In this document: in pieces, positions 17,029 through 25,417 of the stretch
Layout: every line of letters begins with the position of its first letter
Numbering within the stretch: position 1 is the stretch's first letter
Assembly (NCBI GenBank): GCA_016778765.1
Contig: JADHOV010000003.1
Span: 54,256-118,255, forward strand
DNA: 64,000 nucleotides
Direction of reading: 5' to 3'
From: Paracoccaceae bacterium
GTDB taxonomy: Bacteria > Pseudomonadota > Alphaproteobacteria > Rhodobacterales > Rhodobacteraceae
The notes under the pieces: generated by a model
The model's database searches: none
What the model saw: the letters and a program-made list of their open reading frames with translations, nothing else
Told to the model about the DNA's origin: nothing
Position numbers and translations under genes: made by a program

Positions 17029-18045
17029 ATGAAAACGTTAATGCCTAAATTATTTGTCTTTGCCATCGCAGGCGCGCTGGCAACGGAAACATTGGCAGAA
17101 GAATGGAACGTATCGGTGTGGGGAAAACGCCGTGCCTTCACAGAGCATATTCATAAATTGGGCGAATTGCTTGATCAAAAGACAAACGGCGAATTCACGC
17201 TGAATATCAGCTATGGTGGTTTGTCCAAAAACAAAGAAAACCTCGATGGAATTAGTATTGGCGCGTTTGAAATGGCGCAGTTCTGCGCCGGTTATCATGC
17301 CGATAAAAACCGCGTCGTGACCGTTTTGGAACTGCCCTTTTTAGGCGTTGAAAATCTAGCGCAGGAAGTGGCGGTTTCTGCTGCTGTTTATGCGCATCCC
17401 GCCGCCACCGAAGAAATGGCGCAGTGGAATGCGAAGCTGCTGATGACTTCACCGATGCCACAATATAACTTGGTCGGCACGGGCGAGCCCAGAACCACGC
17501 TGAGTGATTTTGAAGGCATGCGGGTGCGCGCCACTGGCGGTTTGGGAAAAGCCTTCGCTGCTGCGGGCAGCGTTCCAACATCGGTGACGGCAACAGAAGC
17601 CTATCAAGCGATGGAATCTGGCGTTGTTGACACGGTGGCCTTTGCGCAGCACGCGCATTTGTCTTTCGGTACAATCAACCAAGCCGATTGGTGGACGGCG
17701 AATTTGAACCCCGGCACGGTGAATTGCCCCGTCGTGGTCAATATTGATGCCTATGAGTCTTTGTCAGACGCGCATCGCGAAGCGTTGGATGGATCTGTGC
17801 AGGAAGCGCTTGATCATTACGTAGCCAATTATGGTGAGTTGTTGGCCAAATGGGATTCCGTCTTGGCTGAGAAGGGCGTGACCAAAGTTGAGATTAGTGC
17901 CGATGTAATCGATGCGTTCCGCGCCAAAGCAGCGGATCCGATCCGCGATGCTTGGATCGCAGACATGGAAGCTCAGGGGCTGCCAGGTCAAGAGCTCTAT
18001 GATCTGGTGATGTCCACTTTGGCAGAGGCCAAAGCGGCCAATTAA
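17029..18045 (+). CDS. dctP: TRAP transporter substrate-binding protein DctP
   Basis: The periplasmic receptor of a tripartite ATP-independent importer, which binds mainly carboxylates and delivers them to the DctQM membrane pair. The 338-residue product has a signal peptide (about residues 1-23, MKTLMPKLFVFAIAGALATETLA), then a DctP fold with GISIGAFEMAQFC, LELPFLG and FEGMRVRATGG. The last includes the arginine region that pairs with the ligand carboxylate in the family. GGGAGAA lies just before ATG 17029. A GC-rich hairpin separates it from dctQ, compatible with the higher expression that receptor genes need. The ligand cannot be assigned. Confidence 0.93.
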   Translation: MKTLMPKLFVFAIAGALATETLAEEWNVSVWGKRRAFTEHIHKLGELLDQKTNGEFTLNISYGGLSKNKENLDGISIGAFEMAQFCAGYHADKNRVVTVLELPFLGVENLAQEVAVSAAVYAHPAATEEMAQWNAKLLMTSPMPQYNLVGTGEPRTTLSDFEGMRVRATGGLGKAFAAAGSVPTSVTATEAYQAMESGVVDTVAFAQHAHLSFGTINQADWWTANLNPGTVNCPVVVNIDAYESLSDAHREALDGSVQEALDHYVANYGELLAKWDSVLAEKGVTKVEISADVIDAFRAKAADPIRDAWIADMEAQGLPGQELYDLVMSTLAEAKAAN

Positions 18046-18065
18046 ACCATTTTAGAAAAATGATG

Positions 18066-18088
18066 GGCCGCCCCAGATCGGGGCGGTC
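18066..18088 (+). repeat. Intercistronic hairpin between dctP and dctQ
   Basis: CCGCCCC (18068-18074) and GGGGCGG (18080-18086) with loop AGATC; two further pairs extend the stem to 9. No T-run follows. It probably protects the upstream dctP message or reduces read-through into dctQM. Confidence 0.65.
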
Positions 18089-18117
18089 TGCTTATATCTA
18101 AAAGCTCGGAGGGTGAA

Positions 18118-18747
18118 ATGGCAGGATCTGCGGCGGTACTAGAAGATTCAAGCCTTCTGAGCCGGCTTGATCGCGCTTTGCTTCCGATTGAGCGATTTTG
18201 CGCCTTGATCAGCGGACTGGCGATTTTTTCATTGATGTTTTTGGCAGCTTATTCGGTGACAGGTCGTAAATTTTTCGCCTCTCCCTTAGCGGGCTATGTT
18301 GATTACATCGAAGCAGCAATGCCCGTCATCGCGATCATGGGCGTCTCTTACGTGCAACGTGATGGTACCCATATCCGCATGGACATGCTGGTCTCGGCCT
18401 TAAAAGGGCGCGTGCTTTGGCTGTTTGAGCTGCTATCTGTATTATTGATTTTGCTCTTGATGATGGCACTTACTTGGGGAGCATGGGAGCATTTTGACCG
18501 CTCTTTTGACTGCGCCCGCCCTTTATGTAGCCGTGACAGCTCAGTTGATATCGGCATTCCAGTCTGGCCCTCAAAGCTTATTGTTCCCGTGGCCTTTGCG
18601 GTGTTGTGCTTGCGGTTGCTGTTGCAGGCGTTTGGATTTGGCCGGGCTTTGTTCTTTGGCTTGGAAAACCCGGTTGCCGTACCTTTGACCCTAAGTGTGG
18701 CCGAGCAGGCAAAGCTTGAAGCGCAGGCGTTGGAAGGGGCGGATTGA
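18118..18747 (+). CDS. dctQ: TRAP transporter small permease subunit DctQ
   Basis: A 209-residue inner-membrane protein with about four hydrophobic helices, the normal architecture of the small TRAP subunit. The region YVDYIEAAMPVIAIMGVSYVQRDGTHIRMDM matches the DctQ pattern of a charged loop (RDGxHIRxD) between helices two and three. GGAGGG precedes ATG 18118 closely. It lies 72 bases after dctP, and its TGA stop overlaps the ATG of dctM (TGATG), so the membrane subunits are translationally coupled. An unusual insert with two cysteines (DCARPLCSRDSS) lies between the last two helices. Confidence 0.9.
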   Translation: MAGSAAVLEDSSLLSRLDRALLPIERFCALISGLAIFSLMFLAAYSVTGRKFFASPLAGYVDYIEAAMPVIAIMGVSYVQRDGTHIRMDMLVSALKGRVLWLFELLSVLLILLLMMALTWGAWEHFDRSFDCARPLCSRDSSVDIGIPVWPSKLIVPVAFAVLCLRLLLQAFGFGRALFFGLENPVAVPLTLSVAEQAKLEAQALEGAD

Positions 18748-20147
18748 TGGATAATATTACGATCGGCCTTTATGTCAGCACGGGCATGCTGGTTATGGTG
18801 CTGCTCGGGATGCGCGTGGCCTTCGCGGCAGGTCTGGCGGGGTTTGTTGGCTTGGTATGGCTGCGGTGGAATGGGTTTGATTATGACCCTGCGCGGTTCG
18901 GAAAAGCCTTGCAAATCAGCGTGAAAGTGGCGGGATTGACGCCGCATTCCAAGGTAAGCGCGCAGGTTCTAAGCCTAATTCCGGTGTTTATATTGATCGG
19001 TTATCTGGCCTATTATGCAAAATTGACCGTGGCGTTGTTCGAAGCGGCCAAACGTTGGATTGCCTGGGTGCCCGGTGGCTTGGCGGTATCAACGGTGTTT
19101 GCAACTGCGGGCTTTGCGGCGGTGTCGGGCGCTTCGGTGGCCACGGCGGCGGTGTTTGCGCGGATCGCCATTCCGGAAATGTTGAAAATTGGCTATAATA
19201 AGCAGTTTGCGGCGGGTGTTGTGGCCGCTGGAGGAACGCTGGCCTCGTTGATCCCACCCTCTGCCATTCTGGTGATCTATGCGATTATCGTTGAGCAAGA
19301 TGTGGGCAAGCTGTTGCTTGCGGGCTTCATTCCGGGCGCTTTTTCGGCCATCATTTATGCCACTTTAATCATTGGAATCGCGGTGAGTTTTAAAACGGTA
19401 GGGCCGCCAGTATCCGGGTTCACCTGGCGCGAACGCTTCGAAAGCCTGCCGCCGGCGCTGCCGATTGTGGCCGTTGTGGTGATCATTATTTTCTTCGTTT
19501 ACAACCCGTTTGGCGAAGCTTGGGGCACGCCGACGGAAGGCGGCGCGGTCGGTGCGTTTATCGTGTTTGTGATGGCGCTCTATCGGGGGATGCGCTGGAA
19601 GCAGCTGGGTGAAGCCTTGTTGGAAACCGCAAAGTTGACGGTGATGATTTTCACTATCATCTGGGGTGTTTTGATTTATGTGCGGTTTTTGGGCTTTGCC
19701 AAACTGCCCGATGCGTTTTCGGACTGGATTACATCGCTGGACATGGCGCCCATGTTGATTTTGATTTGTATCCTATTGGCCTATGCGGTGCTGGGCATGT
19801 TTATGGATGCGATTGGGATGTTATTGCTGACCTTGCCGGTTGTGTATCCGGCGGTGATGGCGCTGAATGGCGGGGAAATGGTCTCTGCCGCAGATAGCGC
19901 CTTTGGCATGTCTGGCACGATGTGCGCGATTTGGTTCGGAATTCTGGTGGTGAAAATGGCCGAGTTTTGCTTGATCACGCCACCCATCGGTTTGAACTGC
20001 TTTGTGGTGGCGGGTGTGCGTGATGATTTGAGCGTTCAAGACGTGTTCAAAGGGGTTATGCCTTTTTTCCTTGCGGATGCGGTGACGATTGCGCTTTTGG
20101 TCAGCTTTCCCTCGATCGTGCTTTGGCTTCCATCACTCGCTTCGTAG
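18747..20147 (+). CDS. dctM: TRAP transporter large permease subunit DctM
   Basis: The 466-residue large subunit, a multi-helix protein of the ion transporter superfamily that carries the substrate channel driven by sodium or proton gradients. Family blocks are clear: VSTVFATAGFAAVSGASVATAAVF, GGTLASLIPPSAILVIYAI, EGGAVGAFIVFV and LITPPIGLNCFVVAG. ATG 18747 shares its A with the dctQ stop codon. The gene ends the dctPQM operon and converges on kdsA after only 19 bases, with no terminator stem visible there. The substrate is unknown. Confidence 0.93.
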   Translation: MDNITIGLYVSTGMLVMVLLGMRVAFAAGLAGFVGLVWLRWNGFDYDPARFGKALQISVKVAGLTPHSKVSAQVLSLIPVFILIGYLAYYAKLTVALFEAAKRWIAWVPGGLAVSTVFATAGFAAVSGASVATAAVFARIAIPEMLKIGYNKQFAAGVVAAGGTLASLIPPSAILVIYAIIVEQDVGKLLLAGFIPGAFSAIIYATLIIGIAVSFKTVGPPVSGFTWRERFESLPPALPIVAVVVIIIFFVYNPFGEAWGTPTEGGAVGAFIVFVMALYRGMRWKQLGEALLETAKLTVMIFTIIWGVLIYVRFLGFAKLPDAFSDWITSLDMAPMLILICILLAYAVLGMFMDAIGMLLLTLPVVYPAVMALNGGEMVSAADSAFGMSGTMCAIWFGILVVKMAEFCLITPPIGLNCFVVAGVRDDLSVQDVFKGVMPFFLADAVTIALLVSFPSIVLWLPSLAS

Positions 20148-20166
20148 ATAGGGTGGTTTGAGCTTT

Positions 20167-20994
20167 CTAGAGGCTTTTGCGCAGCGCATCAAACCCGCGC
20201 AGTTCTTTGATCAAGTCACCCATTTGATCGACAGGAATCATATTTGGGCCATCGCTTGGCGCGGTGTCCGGGTCTTGATGGGTTTCGATAAACAGCGCAG
20301 CAATGCCCACTGCGCAGGCGGCTCTGGCCAGAACCGGCGCGAATTCGCGCTGACCCCCTGATGTATTGCCTTGCCCGCCCGGTTGTTGAACCGAATGCGT
20401 GGCGTCAAACACCACCGGATAACCAGTATTGGCCATAATCGGCAGGCCGCGAAAATCACTGACCAAAGTGTTATAGCCAAAGGAGGTGCCCCGGTCGCAG
20501 AGCAAAATTCGATCATTGCCGGTGCTGGCGATTTTATCGGCCACATTCTGCATATCCCAAGGCGCCAAAAACTGGCCTTTTTTAACGTTGATTGCGCGGC
20601 CGGTTTTTCCCGCCGCCAAAAGCAAATCGGTTTGCCGGCATAAAAATGCGGGAATTTGCAAAATATCCACCACGCCGGCGGCTGTTTGGCACTGCGCTGC
20701 CTCATGCACATCGGTTAGAATGGGGCAGCCAAATGCCGCGCGTATATCGCTCAGAATGCGCAAACCTTCTTCAATTCCAAGGCCCCGCTGCGTGTTTATT
20801 GAAGATCTATTGGCTTTATCATAGCTCGCCTTGAAGATGAATTGGGTGCCACTTTTTGCACAGGCCTCAGCAATTTTTTCGGCCATCATGAAGGCGTGAT
20901 TGCGGTTTTCCAGCTGGCAGGGGCCTGTGATCAGCGCGAACGGGTTGGTGCCGCCAATGGCAATATTGCCTACTTTTATGATTTTATCCTGCAT
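20167..20994 (-). CDS. kdsA: 3-deoxy-8-phosphooctulonate synthase KdsA
   Basis: Condenses phosphoenolpyruvate with arabinose 5-phosphate to Kdo-8-phosphate for lipopolysaccharide. The 275-residue product has the family blocks [50 protein letters not shown] and [10 protein letters not shown]. It includes a Cys in the GPCQLE position expected of metal-dependent KdsA forms and the conserved GGQREF near the end. ATG 20994 lies one base after the kdsB stop codon, so translation is coupled. It is the third gene of kdsD-kdsB-kdsA. Confidence 0.97.
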   Translation of the reverse strand: MQDKIIKVGNIAIGGTNPFALITGPCQLENRNHAFMMAEKIAEACAKSGTQFIFKASYDKANRSSINTQRGLGIEEGLRILSDIRAAFGCPILTDVHEAAQCQTAAGVVDILQIPAFLCRQTDLLLAAGKTGRAINVKKGQFLAPWDMQNVADKIASTGNDRILLCDRGTSFGYNTLVSDFRGLPIMANTGYPVVFDATHSVQQPGGQGNTSGGQREFAPVLARAACAVGIAALFIETHQDPDTAPSDGPNMIPVDQMGDLIKELRGFDALRKSL

Positions 20995-20995
20995 A

Positions 20996-21787
20996 TCAAC
21001 CCTCTATCACGCTTTCTATTCGCGCCACGTCTTCGGGGTTGTTTAATTCCCAAAACACTTTGCCGCGTGCGTCGACTTCGACGCATTTGACATTGCGCCC
21101 ATTTTCCAAAAAGCGCAGCTGCTCCAAACCTTCCAGACCTTCTAAAGGACCTTGTGGCCAGGTTAAATACTCCGCCAAGGCGCTGGGCCGATAGGCGTAA
21201 ACGCCCACATGATGAAAAGCGGGCAGGGGGGCTGCATTGGGCAGCGCGCTTAGATCGATAAAGGGCAACACCTCTTTTGAAAAATACAACGCGTGCTGGT
21301 TGTTGTCGAAAACCGCGGTGGTCCCGCCCACCCGCCCTTTGCGGCGGTCTTCCAAGAAATGCCCATGCGTCAGACGATCAAGGCGCAAGACCGGCGTGGC
21401 CATTTCTGCGGTCGGATCGTCTTGCATCGCCTTGATGAGCTTTTCAACAAACCAAGCCGGGGTGAGCGGCGCATCGCCTTGCAAGTTGACAATCAGGTCT
21501 GAGGTCAACTTTGCCCTTTTCACCGCTTCCGCGCAGCGTTCGGTGCCATTCGCGCATTGCTCTGAGGTCATGATAACCTTGGCCCCAAACAGCTCTACTG
21601 CCTCGGCGATGCGGCGATCATCCGTGGCGATAAACACATCCTCAACGCCCTTGACAGCTCTGGCTGCCTGCCAACTGAGCTCGATAAGCGACTTTTGCGC
21701 GCCATTTGGCAGTTGCAGTTGTACCAGGGGCTTTCCAGGAAAACGAGAGCTGGCATAGCGGGCGGGGATGATAATGCTGGTTTTCAT
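20996..21787 (-). CDS. kdsB: CMP-Kdo synthetase KdsB
   Basis: Activates Kdo with CTP to CMP-Kdo in the cytoplasm before transfer to lipid A. The 263-residue protein starts with the nucleotidyltransferase motif [16 protein letters not shown] and contains FIATDD, SGTERC-like [20 protein letters not shown] and HVGVYAYR, all standard for KdsB. Its ATG overlaps the kdsD stop (ATGA at 21784-21787), and kdsA follows at once, so the three enzymes are made from one coupled message. Confidence 0.95.
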   Translation of the reverse strand: MKTSIIIPARYASSRFPGKPLVQLQLPNGAQKSLIELSWQAARAVKGVEDVFIATDDRRIAEAVELFGAKVIMTSEQCANGTERCAEAVKRAKLTSDLIVNLQGDAPLTPAWFVEKLIKAMQDDPTAEMATPVLRLDRLTHGHFLEDRRKGRVGGTTAVFDNNQHALYFSKEVLPFIDLSALPNAAPLPAFHHVGVYAYRPSALAEYLTWPQGPLEGLEGLEQLRFLENGRNVKCVEVDARGKVFWELNNPEDVARIESVIEG

Positions 21788-22749
21788 GCCACGCCCGCGC
21801 GCAATAAATCGTGGATATGCAATATACCACAGGCTGTTCCAGCGTCATCCACCACGATAAGGACCGAGATTTTATGCGTGTTCATTATTCGCAGCGCATC
21901 TGCTGCAAAATCATCTTCGGCGATAGTGATCGGGGTCGGGCTTGCAATGTCAGCTGCGGTTTTATCCATCAAGCCCTGCATATGACGGCGCAAATCCCCA
22001 TCTGATATCAACCCGGTGAGCCTATCATTTTCAATCAGAGCAGCCACGCCAAAGCCCTTGGATGTCATTTCCAGCAAGGTGTCCGCCATCGAGCTTTTGG
22101 CTGAGACAACCGGCAGTTTTTCCGGCCCATGCATCAACTGGCCCGCGCGCATCATTTGGGCACCCAGCTTGCCACCGGGATGAAAGGTTTGAAAGTTTTC
22201 GGCGCGAAAGTTGCGCTGCTGCATCAAGGCAACCGCGAGGGCATCGCCCAAGGCCAATGCCAAAGTTGTTGAGGTGGTTGGGGCCAAGCCAATCGGGCAG
22301 GCCTCGGGCGCATCGGGAAGCGTGAGTTTGAAGGTTGCAGCTTTGCTGAGCGTGCTTGCACCATTCGAGGAAATCGCGGCCATTGGAATTGAAAACCGCC
22401 GCGTATGCGCGATCATATCTTTCAGCTCGGCGGTTTCGCCGGAATTGGAAATCAGCAGGCAGAGATCCTGCGGGCCAATCATCCCAAGATCACCATGGCT
22501 GGCTTCGGTTGCGTGGATGAAATAGGAGGGTGTGCCGGTGCTGGCAAATGTGGCCGCAATTTTGCGCCCGATATGGCCAGATTTCCCGACGCCTGAAACG
22601 ATCACCCGCCCTTTGCAGGCCAGCATAGCCTCGGTTGCGGCCTGAAAATCAGGTGGTAACTGCGTGGCCAGTTTGGCCAAGGCGGCGGCTTCGGTGTCTA
22701 AGACGCGCTGCGCATGTTGCAGGATACTGCTCGCGGCGGGATCTGGCAT
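21784..22749 (-). CDS. kdsD: Arabinose-5-phosphate isomerase KdsD (KpsF/GutQ family)
   Basis: Interconverts ribulose 5-phosphate and arabinose 5-phosphate, the first Kdo precursor. The 321-residue product has an SIS domain (about 30-170) with SGVGKSGHIGRKIAATFASTGTPS and ATEASHGDLGMI, including the active-site histidine, followed by two CBS motifs (about 200-320; SDGDLRRHMQ). Standard KdsD length is about 320-330. It opens the coupled kdsD-kdsB-kdsA unit and lies 58 bases after the epimerase gene, with a hairpin in between. A capsule-type KpsF paralogue cannot be separated from KdsD on sequence alone. Confidence 0.93.
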   Translation of the reverse strand: MPDPAASSILQHAQRVLDTEAAALAKLATQLPPDFQAATEAMLACKGRVIVSGVGKSGHIGRKIAATFASTGTPSYFIHATEASHGDLGMIGPQDLCLLISNSGETAELKDMIAHTRRFSIPMAAISSNGASTLSKAATFKLTLPDAPEACPIGLAPTTSTTLALALGDALAVALMQQRNFRAENFQTFHPGGKLGAQMMRAGQLMHGPEKLPVVSAKSSMADTLLEMTSKGFGVAALIENDRLTGLISDGDLRRHMQGLMDKTAADIASPTPITIAEDDFAADALRIMNTHKISVLIVVDDAGTACGILHIHDLLRAGVA

Positions 22750-22780
22750 GGCGTTTCATCCTTTAGGTTTGCCTCGTTTT

Positions 22781-22800
22781 ACGGCGCTTTGCAGCGCCGT
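22781..22800 (-). terminator. Hairpin between the epimerase gene and kdsD
   Basis: ACGGCGCT (22781-22788) and AGCGCCGT (22793-22800) form a perfect 8-base stem. Read on the minus strand the loop is GCAA, a stable GNRA tetraloop. No T-run follows, so it may be a weak terminator or a processing hairpin within the operon. Confidence 0.5.
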
Positions 22801-22807
22801 TCAAACC

Positions 22808-23803
22808 CTAACTGTAATAGCTGTTATACCAGTCAACAAATTTTCGGACACCGGTCTGAATGTCTGTTTTCGGTTGGTACCCGGTGAGGGCTTGCAAAAG
22901 GCTTGTATCGGCCCAGGTCGCGGGCACGTCGCCTGCTTGCATATCCATCAAATTGCGCGTTGCAGAGCGCCCGGTGGCGGCTTCGATCGCGGCAATAAAT
23001 TCTTCCAATGTGACGGGCGCATTGTTGCCAATATTGAGCACCCGATGCGGCGCAACAGGCGACAGGCTGTCCTCTGTCGTTACTGGTGTGTCTGAAGGCG
23101 GGGTTTCGATCAAAAGTGTCAGCGCTTGCACCAAATCATCCACATAGGTGAAATCACGGCGCATATTGCCATAATTATACACATCAATGGGTCGATCGTT
23201 CAAAATAGCGTCGGTGAATTTAAAAAGCGCCATATCGGGGCGCCCCCAAGGACCGTAGACGGTAAAGAACCGAAACATCGTTATCGGTAAGTGGTATAGA
23301 TGCGCGTATGAATGGGCCATTGCCTCGGTTGATTTTTTGGTGGCGGCGTAAAACGACATTTGATGATCGGCGCGCTGCGTTTCCTGATAGGGCATCGCCT
23401 CATTGGCGCCATAGGCAGAAGAGGTGGAGGCCAGCAACATATGTTTGGGCGGATGCGCGCGGGCGGCCTCTAACAGTTCGAACGTACCGATCAAATTGCT
23501 GTTAAGGTAGCTGCGGGGATTTTCGATTGAATAGCGCACGCCGGCCTGCGCAGCCAAATGGATCACTGCATCAAAACCATTGGCTTCAAATAGGTTTTTC
23601 AGCACATCCGGATCTTCAACCGCGGCGTGATGAAATCGAAAATTGGAATGTCTGGTCAATGGCGCAAGCCGAGCCTGCTTCAATTGCGGGTCATAATAAT
23701 CGTTTAAATTATCAATACCCGTCACGCGGTGCCCAGCCTTCAACAATTGCTCGGCAGCGTTTGCACCAATAAAACCTGCAATGCCGGTGATAAAAATATG
23801 CAT
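22808..23803 (-). CDS. NAD-dependent epimerase, probably UDP-glucuronate 4-epimerase
   Basis: A 331-residue extended short-chain dehydrogenase with Rossmann motif GIAGFIG (7-13), the catalytic STSSAYG and YAATKKSTE (Tyr-x3-Lys), and TMFRFFTVYGPWGRPDMALFKF. The last is characteristic of UDP-glucuronate 4-epimerases, which make UDP-galacturonate. The first insertion NDYYDPQLKQARL also fits that group. It lies upstream of the Kdo genes on the same strand, suggesting galacturonate or a related sugar in the same surface polysaccharide. A UDP-glucose 4-epimerase is less likely. The start MHIFITGIAG is the normal N-terminus. Confidence 0.88.
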   Translation of the reverse strand: MHIFITGIAGFIGANAAEQLLKAGHRVTGIDNLNDYYDPQLKQARLAPLTRHSNFRFHHAAVEDPDVLKNLFEANGFDAVIHLAAQAGVRYSIENPRSYLNSNLIGTFELLEAARAHPPKHMLLASTSSAYGANEAMPYQETQRADHQMSFYAATKKSTEAMAHSYAHLYHLPITMFRFFTVYGPWGRPDMALFKFTDAILNDRPIDVYNYGNMRRDFTYVDDLVQALTLLIETPPSDTPVTTEDSLSPVAPHRVLNIGNNAPVTLEEFIAAIEAATGRSATRNLMDMQAGDVPATWADTSLLQALTGYQPKTDIQTGVRKFVDWYNSYYS

Positions 23804-24222
23804 ATTTTGCCTTTCCCGTCAGCCGCCACGAAAATCTAAGCGGCCTGTTCGCCTTGCCAATGGTCTATGCCCCCCACGCGCGCGGGTCTAGACGTATACC
23901 TGGGTTTTTTTACGCGCCTTACCGATAGATCACGTTCAATTGAAGGCAAAATCAACCCTCGCTCCCTTAGAAAATGGTTTGGCTCTGACTGGATTGGCGC
24001 GTTTTGCAGCGGGCAGGGCAACGATTGTTCCGTGCTGTCGACGATTTGCGGGCTAGGGGGTAAGGCCGAGAATATGCGCCGTTGGCAAAAAAGACGCCGC
24101 GCAGACAGGCAGTTGGGTTGGTAAAAACCTGTCCTAGATAAAATACTTTCGTTATGGTAGTTTAGTCATGCGGATGCTTGCCAAAGGCGCATCGATATAT
24201 TGGGATATGATAGGGAAAATTC
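23804..24222. other. Gene-free interval upstream of the epimerase gene
   Basis: 419 bases with no gene I can support. An open frame from 23867 to 24124 has no ribosome binding site and an improbable basic, tryptophan-rich composition. The interval should carry the epimerase promoter (minus strand) and the promoter of the small gene at 24223. Confidence 0.5.
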
Positions 24223-24570
24223 ATGTTTGGTTTTGGAAAAGCAAAACTGTTTCAAACGCATCAAACGCTGCTGTATCAATGCATGCATTTTGGCGAATTT
24301 GCATTGGGTTTGGCGCAAGAAAACGCAGATGAAGATCAAATCGAGTTTTGGGAAACCAAGTTGGCGCGTATAACCAAGCTGCGCGATGCCAGCCTGCGCA
24401 AAAACGGTATTCTTGATAAGGAAGATGGTTATTTTTTGGAAGCGTTGCGCGAAAAATGCGAGGAAGTTTTCTACAAAACCGAGCTGTCAAAACAACAATC
24501 TTTTGATGATACTTTTATACCGGATGGCGGGTGGGAAGATCATTTCGAGGATATAAGAAGCAATTTCTAA
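24223..24570 (+). CDS. Hypothetical protein, 115 residues
   Basis: Unrecognised. AGGGA about 6 bases before ATG 24223 supports translation. The product (MFGFGKAKLFQTHQTLLYQC...) is soluble, acidic and mainly helical, with charged heptad-like stretches (ENADEDQIEFWETKLARITK; LEALREKCEEVFYKTEL) and an acidic, aromatic C-terminus (GGWEDHFEDIRSNF). No membrane helix or metal motif is visible. It precedes the MAPEG gene by 167 bases on the same strand, but a shared transcript is not evident. Codon use looks like that of a real gene. Confidence 0.6.
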   Translation: MFGFGKAKLFQTHQTLLYQCMHFGEFALGLAQENADEDQIEFWETKLARITKLRDASLRKNGILDKEDGYFLEALREKCEEVFYKTELSKQQSFDDTFIPDGGWEDHFEDIRSNF

Positions 24571-24737
24571 GCGAAAATCTGCGCTAGCTCGCTTTGTTTC
24601 AAGCGGCAGTGGCGCAGAGGATAAAGAAACATGGATCGTTGCAAACCCGTCAGGATCTTTACCCAGTTGATCCCGAAGCTCTAAAACATCGATGGTCGTG
24701 AAGCGGCCATAGATCAGCCCAGTGGAGTGTCTTAAAA

Positions 24738-25175
24738 ATGACAGAAATATTTATGCCCGTGTTCTACATGATGTGTTTGACGGCCACCGTGTTTTTATTT
24801 TCCACCGGCATCAGGCTCAAAGAAATCTATCTTACTTCGAGCGATGCATCTGTTGATGGAGAAGAACACCGCCATCCTCCCTTTGATAATGGAAGCGTGG
24901 TGTTACGCAACTCTCAGAGAAACCTTACAAATTTATTTGAGTTTCCAGTTTTGTTTTACACCGTCTGCATTTCAATATTTGTGACAAATACGGGCGACGC
25001 GTATTTCGTGCAATTGGCCTATTGGTATTTTTACCTCCGCACAATCCATTCATTTTACCACATATTTTTCAATCACTTAGCGATCAATGGTGGATTTCCA
25101 ATGCGCGCGATAATTTGGATCCCGTCAACGGCAGTGCTTGTGTGGATGTGGATCCGATTTATCACTCTTATTTGA
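24738..25175 (+). CDS. MAPEG family membrane protein
   Basis: A 145-residue protein with four hydrophobic helices in the MAPEG pattern (membrane-associated proteins in eicosanoid and glutathione metabolism): helix one FMPVFYMMCLTATVFLFSTGIR, then NSQRNLTNLFEFPVLFYTVC, YWYFYLRTIHSFYHIFFNHL and a last helix near AVLVWMWIRFITL. The RNLxNLFE and LRxxHSxxH blocks are family hallmarks. Bacterial members are poorly characterised; some have glutathione-dependent activity. The next gene, convergent, is a glutathione S-transferase, which makes a common theme plausible but not proven. Confidence 0.82.
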   Translation: MTEIFMPVFYMMCLTATVFLFSTGIRLKEIYLTSSDASVDGEEHRHPPFDNGSVVLRNSQRNLTNLFEFPVLFYTVCISIFVTNTGDAYFVQLAYWYFYLRTIHSFYHIFFNHLAINGGFPMRAIIWIPSTAVLVWMWIRFITLI

Positions 25176-25279
25176 AGGGCGTGCCTTGCCTGCGCCCACT
25201 GCCATCATAAGCGTTGCTGCGTAAGCCTAACGCGCGCCGCAGCGCTGGAGGCGCTTGTTCTGCTCTATTGAAACACAGA

Positions 25280-25320
25280 ACAGACCGCTGTGAAAGCGTA
25301 TCACGTTCACAGCGGTCTGT
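25280..25320. repeat. Perfect 15-base inverted repeat between convergent MAPEG and GST genes
   Basis: ACAGACCGCTGTGAA (25280-25294) is exactly complementary to TTCACAGCGGTCTGT (25306-25320) around an 11-base loop. It sits between two convergent genes, where a bidirectional terminator is expected, but no T-run follows on either strand. Confidence 0.75.
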
Positions 25321-25417
25321 CCGAAGGCTTGCTGGTTCTAAAATTAAAGATCAGTGCAAGCTGCTGCCATATTGGATGGGCTGGATCGTTTTTTTGGCGT
25401 TTTTTACAGACGCCGCC

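Noticed and set aside
23867..24124. Open frame of 85 codons before the small hypothetical gene
   Set aside because: No Shine-Dalgarno, Trp/Arg-rich C-terminus and no family character.
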